A stretch of DNA of 64,000 bases, taken from Zygnema cylindricum (lineage: Eukaryota > Streptophyta > Zygnematophyceae > Zygnematales > Zygnemataceae). Shown here piece after piece: positions 11,025 through 20,400 of this stretch. The notes beneath the pieces are model-generated. The model was not told the DNA's origin, ran no database searches, and saw only the letters and a program-made list of their open reading frames with translations. The first letter of the stretch is position 1, and each line of letters begins with the position of its first letter. Both the position numbers and the translations under genes were made by a program. The stretch is from contig JBBHKE010003327.1 in the NCBI GenBank assembly GCA_037447655.1, positions 39,302-103,301 of the forward strand. Direction: 5' to 3'.

Positions 11025-14000
11025 GAGAGAGAGAGAGAGGGGGGGAGAGGGAGAGGGAGAGGAGATTGGAAAGGGGAGAGGGAGAGGGATAGGGAGTGGA
11101 AATGGGAGAGAGAGAGAGCGAGGGAGAGGGAGAGTGGGAGGGAGAGGGTGAGGGAGAGGGAGAGAGGGAAAAGAGAGAGGAGGAGAGAGAGAGAATAATG
11201 CAATGCCATATTTTTAGACTTTCGCCTACCCAATTTGTATACCTCAGTCAAAATTATAGCTTACCTCCAACACGTTGAGAGCTAATTCCCAACCTTCAAA
11301 TAATTCCTTAAGACGTTCTTTGGCTTCTTGTCCATTCTTTGACCGTTCTTTGGCCAAGTCTCCTCTAAAGGAATCCAAAACCGTAAATGCCGCATATAAA
11401 TATCCCATTCCAGAATCCCCAAAAAGAGCCGTACGGCCCTCACCCAAAAAGGTTGCAGATATCCTTTTTTCAACATCTGCCATTTTGCAAAGTAAATGGG
11501 CAAGTCTTCGCAACTCTTTTTAAGTTTTTTAGCATTAATTTTAAACTCTACAAACTTGGTTCACACAAAGCATGTATTTGTATTTGTCAATTTTTACTGT
11601 CATATTGCAAAGTTGCATCGTGTACTATTTTCTCAGTATATAATAGGGTACACAAGATGATCCTAGTTTTGAATGTTAATTTGGGCGTCAGATACACTAA
11701 CGTGTGGTACACCTCTTACACATTATGATTCTTGGGATCGTATTTATTTCAAACTGGAAGTAGTTTTCGAATAACAACGACAAAAGAAAACTCGGTCATG
11801 AGATAGTGTGGCACAAACACACAAATAAAAGAGGCCTTGTCCAAATGTAAAACTTCCGGCTTGGAGGAGTGGGAGAGGGAGAGGGAGAGGGAGAGGGAGA
11901 GAGAGAGAGGGAGAGGGAGAGGGAGAGAGGGAGAGGGAGAGGAAGAGGGACAGCGAGAGGCTATGGAAGGAGAGTGAAGCGGGTCTAGGGATGACTGCTA
12001 GCTAAACTTTGTGGACAAACAACTTTACAAACACACCAAAAGTGAAACCTAGCTCCCAATAAGATATGACAAGGTTTGGGCCCTTTTGTTAAATTACACA
12101 TTAACTAGGGTCTCCGAGTGTACGTACCGGATGAGAATATCGGTCGAAGGGAATGATGGCTCTCCAAACAGCCCTCCCGTTGTCGCGAATAGGGGACTCG
12201 CCTCCAACCACTGCCTCCCTAACTTTGGAGCGAATGCCATCGGCCCCTATAAGTAAAGGAGTCTGCGAAACCACATAACTAGAAAATGAAGTCGAGAAAG
12301 ATTAATTGTTCAAAAAATAAAGTTCGCAAAATTGATTCAGTTAAAAAAATGAAGTTCAATTGATGAAGTTCAGAAAATGAAGTTGCTAAAAATCTGTGAG
12401 GTACATTGTGGAATCGGGCGCAGATCGATTTGGCGCTTTAGCGGACCGTCACTTATGTAGAGGATTTGCTATGAAAGTTCTTGTTGAAGTTTGCGTTGTT
12501 GAATGTACTTTGGCACCTTTGTGTCAGTTTGTTGCGTCGTTTGATTGTTGCGCACAGTTTGCGCGCGTATAGTACACCGTGTATCGCTATCAGTGTTAAT
12601 AATTTTTTACCACTCAAAGCATATTTTCTCCACACACTTATCCGTTCACTTTGAGATTATCAATCGGAAGGTGGGAATCTTACCTTTCAATCGCAACCGT
12701 CAAATCCATAATCCGACAAGCATATACGGAGAAAAGATGTTTTAGGTGACAAAAAAAACATTAACACTCATAGCGATATACGGTGTATTGTACCATTGAG
12801 TCGTCGTTGAATGTAATTTTAGTACCTTTGTGTAGGTTTGTTGCGTCGTTTGATTGGTGCGCGCATTTTGCGCTCGTGTAGCAACCTTTCTTACTTGCAG
12901 AAAAAAGTAGACTTTGACTTCAAGACTTAAGGTTGTAGATGGAGGGGAGTGAAGCGCTCATTTTTTGCTCGGGAGAAAAGCTTTGAGTAAAATATTGTGG
13001 ACATTTCCCGGATGGTCTCTCTCTCTGTGGTCAATTGCTTCAACTTTTTTGTGTGTATTCTATCTTGGTTTCTCGATCCATCAAAATGAATTTGAAAAAA
13101 AAATGTTTCTATGTATATAAGTCCTGACTATTGAGCAATAAATCTGCTTCCCTCCATATTATCGGAATAATGGTGTCCAAAAGTCAGGGTTCTTTCCAAA
13201 TTCTCTAGATGTTATTGATTTTATGCAAAGCTGTAAAGAAAAATCTCTTTCAGGAAGAAAATGGAATAGACCCAAGATTTCAAAGTGCAATAAAGAATGG
13301 AGGAAGAAAATAATGGGATGTTTCTTATTTGGAGGCAAATATTGCTTATCCGCCTATTTGAGACAAGAAAGGAAGTGACAAAATTATGCAAAGCGTCAAA
13401 ATGGAACAAGCGAAACGAAACTAAAAAAAGAGAACAAAAAAAACAAAAACAAAAGCAACTAAGAGAAGAACAAACGGGAGAAAAGAAAAAGAAAAACCGA
13501 AGCTGATTGGAACACATGAGAACAGAAAAGAAAAAAGGACGAAAGCAATTCGTAAACCTTATTTCTCACCTCCACAAACTTCTCCTGTCTTTCTTTTGTA
13601 AATTTTGCAATTACTTTGTCTTCTTCCTGCAATCACATACATTCCAGCCAATGGTATCCCTTGTTCAGAAAATGACAAATTGTCTTTTGTGAATTTGCGA
13701 TTACTTTGTCTTCAGAAAATCACAAATTTGCCTTTATGCAGATACCCGCATTGGAAAAATTACAAACCAGACTTTTATCTGCACTTGTATGGATGACGAT
13801 ATTTACAACTTTATGGGACACTCACCTTAGGATTGCTACACAGAATGAAGTTTTATTACAACTTTAATTGAGCAATGTTCAAACAATTGGTTGGAAAAAA
13901 GTACCACTGGACTTTTATTTGCACTTTGTGTGGTTCAATGACTGTTCTCTTATCTATATGTACCTTATCGAAACTTTTTATGATTACAACACTCACTATC

Positions 14001-15127
14001 GTAAAATAAGCAAGAAGAAAGATGGCGGACGGCTTGAGAATGGAATTATGGATCTTTAAGGTTTGAAGCCCATTACCATTATTGTCCTCAATTCGTTTTT
14101 TAGGGTTTTTTAGGATTATTTGGGGTTTTTTCGTTGACAGCTCAAGTTCATAAGGGAGTTTTGAAAGGTGAACCAAGCAAAGCTGCTTCCAATACACAAT
14201 TTCTTGCAAAATGTAACTCATTTGGATGACGTATTCCAATATTAGGATAAATTAGTAATGGCAACACATTTAATTTATAAACTTGATAACACAAGGACCA
14301 CCAATGCCGGTAATTAGCGTGGAATTATTTATAAAAATGAAAAATTCAAATGGATCCTCACAACCTGCTTTTCACAAGATTCGACAACATATTCTAAGTC
14401 CTGACAAACATCAGGAAATACATTCATACATATGTATTTAATTTTTAACATTATAAATTGTAGAATAACTTCTTAGTGCAATAATCCATGAAACAAAGAT
14501 TTTCTTTTTATAGCAGAAATTTACACAATTTGTAAGGTTTGAAAAACATCACAACAACAAAAAATAAATGCGAACTTCAATATTTTACTCCACTAACCTC
14601 TTCGATTCCCACAAGCTCATAGCCTGTGTGAATTCAACTGGGAGGAAGAGACTGGTACATAATGTTAAGAACCTCCCTCCATCGAATCGTAAGCATCGGG
14701 TAGCCATATATTTCTTCCATTTTCGTAGTAACTTCCGCATTGTTTACTAACTCTCCTCCTGGAGTGTAGTAATGACTGACAGGATTGGGAACTCCGGCTG
14801 CTTTGAGCTGTGAAGTACATCTTGATTTGTTATTAGAGTACAGGAATTGTTAGAGTGGGGCTTAAAACATAAGAAAGTAAAGGTGAACCAAAGAAAACCA
14901 GCCGTAGCGCAAAATTATTCAAAAGGCTTGTCATCAACCTCTATACATGTAAGAAAAACCTGAAAAACCTCTCTAATGGCATTAAACGTATAAAGACACG
15001 TTGCCCTTTTTTTCTTACCTTTGAGACAACAGTAGGGTCGGCCAATGCGAGAGCTCGCATTCCATTTGGGAACAGTGAAATCACTGTTCCTTCTCCCCCC
15101 ATAATGGACGGATTTTTTTTCATACAC
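4721..15127 (-). CDS. FAD-dependent monooxygenase gene, incomplete and possibly a pseudogene
   Basis: Six exons on the minus strand, read by eye, spell the ordered motifs of a group A flavoprotein monooxygenase (PHBH/zeaxanthin-epoxidase-like fold): LFPNGMRAL, then LLIGADGIRSKVR, then an ELFEGW segment, then DAAHALFPSSGQGAN, then a C-terminal ALEAYEDIRIPRLK. The family hydroxylates or epoxidises small substrates using FAD and NAD(P)H. Exons are 15019-15127, 14598-14807, 12128-12262, 11265-11513, 5635-5736 and 4721-4895. The splice phase fits across the pairs 15019/14807 and 12128/11513. Not found: the N-terminal GxGxxG exon, a short exon before LLIGADG, and the exon or exons joining ELFEGW to the DAAH block. 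One in-frame TGA (14634-14636) and an unmatched phase before the last exon suggest decay. The introns are long and full of transposons. The substrate cannot be inferred. Confidence 0.7.
5635..5736 (-). CDS. FAD monooxygenase exon with the DAAH...GQGAN flavin-binding motif
   Basis: The minus strand shows an acceptor (ACAG) at 5737-5740, then AT-GCA-GCA..., which completes a GAT codon to give DAAHALFPSSGQGAN followed by AFEDGWELAAQLS, and a GTAAAA donor below 5635. This is the second FAD/ribityl-binding motif (GD..H...P..GQG.N) conserved across the family. The preceding exon, which should end with the G of Gly-Asp, was not found. Confidence 0.8.
5737..7398 (-). other. Intronic AT-rich DNA of the monooxygenase gene
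   Basis: This lies between the DAAH exon and the inverted-repeat element. It is AT-rich with poly-A/T runs and no convincing exon. A weak exon-like stretch near 6435-6475 (minus strand, AG acceptor, short open frame, GT donor) did not match the family. On the plus strand 6740-7310 is pyrimidine-rich with a meaningless Phe-rich frame. Confidence 0.4.
7399..9115. mobile_element. Long inverted-repeat (foldback-like) element
   Basis: The outer arm, from about 7399 (TTAGGGTACGGCCCCATGT) to about 7820, is matched in reverse complement by about 8580-9030. Both arms carry a GTATTGTGTTTTTTCGACCC block. An inner arm 8048-8240 pairs with 8346-8555 (shared TGTACGTCTACGATGTCATG). A third copy of the terminal motif at about 8251-8305 pairs with the right end 9060-9115. 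Arms are diverged but colinear. No transposase frame is present. The whole block sits in an intron of the monooxygenase gene. The superfamily is not assigned; Mutator-like long TIRs or foldback are possibilities. Confidence 0.6.
9424..9689 (+). repeat. TRIM 5' LTR
   Basis: This 266-bp LTR matches 9747-9975 apart from scattered substitutions and an extra block of about 37 bp. The extra block is a partial duplication of the 5' half of the tRNA-like sequence. Ends are TGTTGGATTGG and AAATCAACA. Confidence 0.9.
9529..9638 (+). ncRNA. tRNA-like sequence in TRIM 5' LTR, 5' half duplicated
   Basis: The 3' half keeps a perfect T arm (CCAGG-TTCGAGC-CCTGG, 9614-9630), CCGGCTC as the 3' acceptor strand (9631-9637), and TTTT at 9640-9643, a pol III terminator. 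The 5' half is present twice (GTGTCGCAATGG... and TGTGGCACAGTTG...). The B box GGTTCGAGCCC is intact. The duplication probably prevents a normal cloverleaf. Confidence 0.7.
9690..9702 (+). other. TRIM primer-binding site
   Basis: TGGTATTGGAGCC begins immediately after the LTR. It resembles TGGTATCAGAGC, the usual plant PBS complementary to the 3' end of initiator tRNA-Met. This differs from the copia elements here, whose PBS matches the anticodon arm. Confidence 0.8.
9735..9746 (+). other. TRIM polypurine tract
   Basis: CGTGAGGGGGGT lies immediately before the 3' LTR, the expected position for plus-strand priming. Confidence 0.7.
9747..9975 (+). repeat. TRIM 3' LTR
   Basis: This is the 229-bp unduplicated form of the LTR, starting TGTTAGATTGG and ending AAATCAACA, followed by the GGATA target duplication. 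Confidence 0.9.
9852..9924 (+). ncRNA. tRNA-like pol III unit in TRIM 3' LTR
   Basis: The sequence folds as a tRNA. Acceptor GAGCTGG pairs with CCGGCTC (one G-U) and is followed by A. The A box TGGCACAGTGG fits TRGYNNARNNG exactly. D-stem GCAC/GTGC and anticodon stem CTGAC/GTCAG enclose the 7-base loop AGCTCAA. The B box CGTTCGAGCCC has one change, and its T stem has two mismatches that are intact in the 5' LTR copy. TTTT at 9926-9929 would terminate pol III. Position 33 of the loop is not U, so it is probably not a working translational tRNA. Confidence 0.75.
10158..10990. other. Intronic DNA, CT-rich on the plus strand, no exon seen
   Basis: Positions 10298-10738 give an open frame on the plus strand, but it is driven by pyrimidine-rich sequence. 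It contains an internal near-repeat (CTCGGAGCCTCAC near 10384 and CTCGGAACCTCAC near 10482) and resembles no family. I treat it as non-coding intron of the monooxygenase gene. Confidence 0.4.
10991..11193. repeat. (GA)n/(GGA)n polypurine tract
   Basis: About 200 bp of almost pure purine on the plus strand, starting as perfect GA repeats. On the monooxygenase sense strand it is a polypyrimidine tract just downstream of the donor of exon 11265-11513. Open frames through it (Arg/Glu/Gly repeats) are artefacts of the repeat. Confidence 0.95.
11265..11513 (-). CDS. FAD monooxygenase exon with GEGRTALFGDSG and ELFEGW
   Basis: This 249-bp, 83-codon exon on the minus strand begins after an AAAGAG acceptor with TTG CGA AGA (LRRLAHLL) and ends TTG GAG before a consensus GTAAGC donor. 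The segments GEGRTALFGDSGMGYLYAAF and ERLKELFEGW match the middle of the substrate-binding domain of zeaxanthin-epoxidase-like proteins. There, a 'G.G....P...G..YW.A' strand is followed by a '..K..L...F.GW' helix. Phase 0 at both ends fits the preceding exon 12128-12262. Confidence 0.75.
11868..11950. repeat. Second (GAGAGG)n purine tract
   Basis: GGGAGA/GAGAGG repeats, like the tract at 10991-11193, lie in the intron between exons 11265-11513 and 12128-12262. Confidence 0.9.
12128..12262 (-). CDS. FAD monooxygenase exon with GADGIRSKVR
   Basis: This exon is 135 bp, exactly 45 codons. The minus strand shows a TTTCGCAG acceptor, then ACT CCT TTA CTT ATA GGG GCC GAT, reading TPLLIGADGIRSKVRE. 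It ends RYSHP before a GTACGT donor. (L/I)(I/V)GADG.(H/R)S.VR is the DG fingerprint that binds both FAD and NAD(P)H in group A flavin monooxygenases. The downstream AVWRAIIPFD is the usual 'WRG..P' strand. Phase 0 at both ends. Confidence 0.85.
12496..12886. repeat. Direct repeats flanking a MITE
   Basis: A segment of about 77 bp at 12496-12572 recurs at about 12808-12886 (shared TTTGTTGCGTCGTTTGATT and TTTGCGC). The two copies bracket the MITE at 12575-12785, which suggests insertion in or beside a tandem duplication. Confidence 0.75.
12575..12785. mobile_element. TA-flanked MITE with CACCG terminal inverted repeats
   Basis: Left TA|CACCGTGTATCGCTATCAG and right CATAGCGATATACGGTG|TA are inverted repeats of about 26 bp with few mismatches, bounded by TA on both sides. 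At 211 bp it is non-coding. The interior is similar to about 15570-15660. Ends of the same TACACCG/CGGTGTA type occur at 5339, 58864, 59338-60571 and 63876. TA target and short TIRs suggest a Tc1/mariner-like source; this is inferred. Confidence 0.75.
12887..14597 (-). other. Intron of the monooxygenase gene; one exon not found
   Basis: Between the exon ending GYELVGIEE (14598) and the exon starting TPLLIGADG (12262), the family needs roughly 20 more residues. I found no convincing short exon. The region is AT-rich and has poly-A tracts at about 13430-13495. Confidence 0.4.
14598..14807 (-). CDS. FAD monooxygenase exon, carries an in-frame TGA
   Basis: 210 bp, 70 codons in phase 0. The minus strand has a TTCACAG acceptor and reads LKAAGVPNPVSHYYTPGGEL, then IYGYPMLTIRWREVLNIMY, then an LPPS-stop-IHTGYELVGIEE segment, before a GTTAGT donor. 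'R..L...L....P' followed by '(I/L)..G..L..(I/V)' is the usual order in this family. The stop TGA is at 14634-14636; reading is clearly coding on both sides. A C-to-T change of an Arg codon is the simplest explanation. It could be a pseudogene lesion or a sequence error. Confidence 0.8.
15019..15127 (-). CDS. FAD monooxygenase exon, first recognised (SLFPNGMRAL)
   Basis: 109 bp on the minus strand. A TTTCCACCAG acceptor is followed by one base and 36 codons containing IMGGEGTVISLFPNGMRALA and ending ADPTVVSK before GTAAGA. The 'G.GI.L.PNG.RAL' stretch normally follows the N-terminal GxGxxG Rossmann segment and 'V.E'. It joins in phase to exon 14598-14807 (VSK|LKAAG). The upstream exon with GxGxxG was not found up to 17 kb, where a retrotransposon starts. 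Confidence 0.8.
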
Positions 15128-16738
15128 CTGGTGGAAAGTGAGTACAGAATGCAATTTTTTTTGACTTTTTTCATTTAATATGCTGAAACTCGAATACTCG
15201 TTACACGTTCTTACAAAACAAGTCGAAGAGAAGCCTAAGCGATGGTAGATGCGACAAGGGACATTCAATTTCTTAACTTCGTTGTTCATGCTGACTTGAC
15301 AACATTGTGGACACTAAAATTTCAGTGTTCTATTTCTCGATTCAATGGTGTTCAAAATTAGAATTGAGAGCTCAGGGTGGGTTTCAATAGAAATGAGGTT
15401 AGATGCGTCATCGTTATCCTCGTGAAAGTTGGTTGTTCATTGAAAGATAAGAGAAAAATATGAGTCTATTACAAGAAGATGGGACGAGTGCATATTTCGA
15501 CGATCAATGTGTCCACTATCTATTCCTATTTGCGTGATAAATCAACTTTTCTACTCGCACAAGTGTCCATTTGGAGACCGCCAATCAGAAGGTAAGAATT
15601 TCACCTTCCATAGCATCCGTTGGATTAAAAATCAGACAAGTGCGCACGGATCAAATTTATTATAAAGGCAACAAAAAACTGATAGCTGTTTGAGGTGTGG
15701 TGTACCACATTGGATATTTTCGGTTTGATGTTCGACAATTGATAAGGGACATTTCAAAATTAAATTTGTAATTTAGTGTTTGTCTATTTTTTTCAGTTGA
15801 TAGGCCACAATGTCAAACAATCTACTTTTCAAAATACCATTCAATGTGTAACCAAGTGAGAAAATGGTCCACCTACAAGCCACTCCAGGGCTCAAAAGAG
15901 CTAAAATATATTTTCTGCTAATTGTGCAAAAAAAGAATATTGTGAACAACATATTTGGTCCGCAAATTGAAGGTACAATTGCCATCACATACTTACGCCC
16001 TTTTAAAGCTTTTAACTCCATTTATATGAATCCCCTAAAATCATCATAGCACCAACACCAGTAAAATCATGCTCTTAAAAGTTTACTTTCAATAATTATC
16101 AGGTTGAATTTTTTTTGTCCACCAAGAAGTGCAGTTATAAATGTGGCAAATCACATATACAGTTTTCAACTACACAGACTCTTTAATGGCATCCTTCATT
16201 TCCTCCTTTGTTTTTTTTTTGTATTCTATCAAAAACAAGAAACCGATCAGCATGAACATCACAGTGGACGGTGTCCAAATGTAAAATGGTCCACTTTGAA
16301 ATGTCATTATCACATGATCATCAAAATTGCGATCTACTGGGAGCCAATCAAGGCCCAGGGGATAGGAGAGAGTGTCCAGAGGAAGTACAATAGTGCCAAC
16401 AAAAAATATATGCTCAAGATTAATGGATTTAATACTCAGACACCATTGCATACATATAGAATGAATGAAAACAAATATTATTGATACTAAATAATAATCC
16501 GAACTTGTTTTTATTTCACATTCACTGTGGTTCTGACTGCCAGTTACCTCATAAGGAGACGTTGGTTTGAAAAAACGAGAAACTAAACAAAAAAATGATC
16601 AGTTCTTGAAACAGTCAAATCTTGTCATTCACTAATGTTACAACATGCTAAGCATTCTTGTTTTTAAATTTTTTGTCTTCCTTTTTCATTTCTTTACTGG
16701 ACAGAAGACCGACAGAAATCACAATAAACTGTTCGTTT
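15128..16738. other. AT-rich DNA, no exon seen
   Basis: This should contain the start of the monooxygenase gene, but no GxGxxG exon was recognised. A stretch at about 15570-15660 (CAATCAGAAGGT...GCACGGATC) is a diverged copy of the interior of MITE 12575-12785, ending near GGTG|TA at 15702. Confidence 0.4.
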
Positions 16739-16930
16739 TTAGCGATATTTGGCAATCCATTTGTACCGGTGGACTTTATCGATTCGAATATTTGTGGCGT
16801 GATGTGACGTGACGCAATGAATCGAAGTGTACGAAATCTGACGGCGATTCCGCCAACCTTTATTTCGAGTACCAATTATGCCAGAATAAAGGAGCGACAC
16901 ATTTTGGTGGAAAACGACAAAGGGCAATAT
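16739..16930 (-). repeat. Dispersed repeat R1, copy 1
   Basis: Read on the minus strand, this matches 58490-58690 on the plus strand (TTGTCGTTTTCCACCA, then AATAAAGGTTG, then TCAGATTTCGTACACTTC). It is a non-coding repeat and no ends were defined. Confidence 0.65.
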
Positions 16931-16967
16931 CTCATTGCACCACTTATTTAGTCATTTCATCACAGGG

Positions 16968-17413
16968 TGACACACAGAAAGGCATAAAGTGCATCATAGC
17001 ACTTTAGAACATTATCTCGCATCTCATGAAAATATCATGCAGATCACTCTCAGACTCAGATTATTTCAAGATCATCATAGAAAGCATCAACTTTATTGAT
17101 CAAAACTCTTTGTACATTCTTTATTAGGATCTTATCTTAGAACATTAGGAAGGAGATTGTAGCTTTATTAGAGTTAGTTCGTAGGAACAATTTGTATTCC
17201 AATCGGGGCTCACTTTGGCTTACGCCTTTTGGCCCCTTGACTATAAATACATTGCCTAAGGTGCTCAAACCTATCTATTCTATGGATTTGTTCCTATGCT
17301 TCTCCCATTGCTATCTACTTAGTGGTTCTCACAGGCTAAGACTCGTTGTGCTAGACTACATGTGTTTATAAGCCTAAGTGCGCACTAGCTTTAATGTCCC
17401 TGTAAATTTATCA
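16968..17413 (+). repeat. 5' LTR of element G
   Basis: The end is sharp: ...TTTATCA followed directly by GGTTATGGGCCCAC, the same PBS that follows the LTRs of B and D. A TATA-like CTATAAATA is at about 17241. The start at TGACACACAG (16968) is a guess from the TG rule. No 3' LTR was identified. Confidence 0.6.
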
Positions 17414-17427
17414 GGTTATGGGCCCAC
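17414..17427 (+). other. Element G primer-binding site (half-tRNA type)
   Basis: GGTTATGGGCCCAC directly follows the LTR and is complementary to the anticodon stem-loop of initiator tRNA-Met (GUGGGCCCAUAACC). Confidence 0.8.
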
Positions 17428-20400
17428 AGCCCCTAGTCTAACTGAACTCTAACTAACTAGCTAATAGGGAGTCGAGCCGAGAAAAGTCTTGCAGATCCGT
17501 GGAACAACTCCAGTGAAACTGAGTTCGCTTCCTGCAAAGACCAGTGGCAAGAGAAAAGAAAGAGGATCAGATGCTGAGAGAGAGAGAGAGAGAGAAATTT
17601 GGCCCCAGGACATTCAACAAGTGAAGGGGTTATTAGAGATCCAAAAAGGGAGGAGATAAGCTGACAGAACATCAAAAATGGGAGTAGCCGCGAAGGAAGA
17701 GATTCTAAAATCTTTGATGACAACCAGATACCGACGAAGGAGTCCACTAACAACTACATCGGCTACTACCTTAGTCTACTTGATGATGGTGATGCAATCG
17801 ACATCGACCTCCCTAATGGATTCAAATATCACATTGCTAATCATATCCCTCCCGGATAAAGTGATGAAGCAAGTCACCGAGATCCGAGGACGTTGACATG
17901 GAGCGCTGCAAGTGAGGAGTTGGCGAGAATCAAGGCCAACACCGAATCAGAGTCACTCAGCGATAAGGACTCGATAATCTCCACCAAGGCACCGGCTGCA
18001 AGTGAAAAAAGAGAAGGGGTCATAAATCTGCAAGTAAGTGACACAACCAAAGAGGAGAGACACCTCCACCATGAAAAGGATGGAAGTCTCGCAGAGGAAT
18101 GAGGCACGCACTAGGCATGCAAGGAGGGGAGATTGTCAGATGGTTACAGAAAATCCAAGCAAGGAAGTCAAAGGTGACCGATGCAACTCGGCCACACAAC
18201 AACGAGATCGGACCAGATCCGAAGACTGTAGACAGAACTACAACACTAAATCAGAGCAATCAAACTCATCGCTAGTGAAAAGAGTGAAGATGGGTTGGAT
18301 GGGTTTGCTACAGAGTCAAGCATCATGGCTTACCAGAGATCGGAAGATGATGAGGAGCTTAGCAACACCGAAGACAGTGAGAAGGCGGTGACTCCACAAA
18401 AAATGAAACGACGCACAGAAATCTGCAAACAAGAGGCAGAAAGTCCAAGACTAGAGCGTCAGTAAACATAAAGTTTGGCCCGATTCGATGAAAGGAAAGC
18501 ATGGTCATAGAAAAAGGAGTGCCATTTCATAGTGACAAGCTAGGAAAAGGTGGGAGGAGAGAGGCGTGGATGAAAGGAGGGGAATACTCACAAAGGAGAC
18601 TTTGTCATCGAGTGACAAGGATCAGCCCCATGCATCAAAAAACCAGATCCAGTCACGTAAACCACCAATGTCAACAGATCCCAAGAAGGAATCCAAGGCA
18701 TGTGAATAGAGAAACCAAGCAACAAAACAAGAAAGAGTGTCAGTAAATCTGAGAACTGAAAACAATGCAATAATCCTCAATGGAAGCAAAGACAAGGAAA
18801 AAAACAAGTCAAATGCTTTAGTAGAAAACAGAAAATCTGAACAGAGTTCAAGAAGTAGTTTTTCAGAAACAAGTTGCATTAAAGACATTGGAGGCAGGAA
18901 GACTAGATTCAAAGGTAGATAGTAAGCGCATAAAAACTCTCATTCTAGAGGTCATGGAACTCACCAAGTAGAAAGAGTCAAGACGGAACAAAAGACTTGA
19001 AGAGCAATAATGTTAGAGGTAGCCATCCAACTAAGAGCGGTCATATAAACTGAGTAAAAGTTCACATGGACTAAGTGAAGGTTCACATGGACTAAGGTAG
19101 AGAGGACGAAAGGATCAATCTGCAAGACAAAAGTCAAAAGGGTCACATCCAGACTCACGAAGGTAGTGGAAACAAAGTGGAGGTCAGCAGGGGAGAGAAG
19201 TAAATGAGGGACAACTCCAAGACAAACCTAGTGGGAAGAAACTTAGTGGAAGGATTACAGAAAGATCAAAGAAGTAAAATCACAAGTCAAACACTAGGAA
19301 ACAACTACAAAGGTCATAGGGCATTCAGCAGCAGTGGGAGTCACAGAGTTCGTAGTACAGGTACAAAGGACTCACCAAAAGGAGCTCACATCATGAGGAC
19401 TCCAAGGAGACGCCGGACGAGTCAACCGCACAAGCTCAACATCTCCAGTAAAGGCGCTCGCTCTACCACCGAATGATCATAGATCAGAGGACGACGAACC
19501 AAGGGAGTTAAAACTGCAACAAAGAGGAAGAATGACGAACCAAGGGAGTTAAAACTGCAACAAAGAGGAAGAATGATCAGAAAAAGGTACTCTCGCAGAA
19601 AAATAGTTTGGAAGAAAACGTGCAAAAGACATCAGGAAAATGAAAAGACTGAAATCAAAATTGAAAATCTTTTAGATGTTCAGCCAGCTGATGCAGCAGT
19701 GCTATCAGCTGAAGAGGAGACAATGAGAAAAGACTTACCATGCCACCATCAGAGAGGGAAGAAAATTGAGGATTGGCCAAAGGCGAAGTCCACTCCCAAA
19801 GGCGAATTCGAAGGACTTCCACCTCCAAGAGGAATTCCTACTGCCGTGAAGAAGGCAAGTTCTGCAAATCGGAGAGAAAGAGGGGAAAGGTTAGAAAACA
19901 AATACCTAATCACAAAGGAAAGCCCAAATCAGATTTCAATTAGCGCTTGTCACTCAGATCTTACAAAACTCTTCAACTCACACTGCGTGAGCAGCATGCA
20001 ACAGAAGCAGAACAAAGACACCGAAAGAATGGAAGAAACCTTACCAAGTTTTAAGAGGGAGTTTGGAGTCAGTGGGAGCAAGTTCGAGGAGAACACCCAC
20101 AAACAACTCCAAAGAGCCAGTGAAACTCAAACTTGTCATATCAGTGAGTATGGCAACAGGAGAAGAACCGAAGGTTGAGACTCGCAAAGTCAAAACATAT
20201 AAAGATGCATTGTTGACCAGAACTAACACACTTGGGAAAAATTGGATGCGAAGGACAAAATTCTTACCTCAATGTTAGGAATGCCCTTTCAAAATCATCC
20301 GCTTCAAAGGACTTCACATACGGCCGAAGCTCAGGAGGTCACGATCATGAGTGGAGAGCACTTGAAAACGCCAAGCACAGCGGAAGGCGTGATGGGAAAG

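Noticed and set aside
10930-11251. Arg/Glu/Gly and Ser/Leu repeat proteins in the GA tract
   Set aside because: Both strands give long frames simply because the DNA is a GA/CT repeat.
15773-16451. Minus-strand frames as the missing N-terminal exon
   Set aside because: No GxGxxG or adjacent V.E pattern; composition is AT-rich and random.
19573-20178. 201-codon frame in element G as a host gene
   Set aside because: Lies inside an LTR element after its PBS, with low-complexity Lys/Glu/Arg content and no domain.
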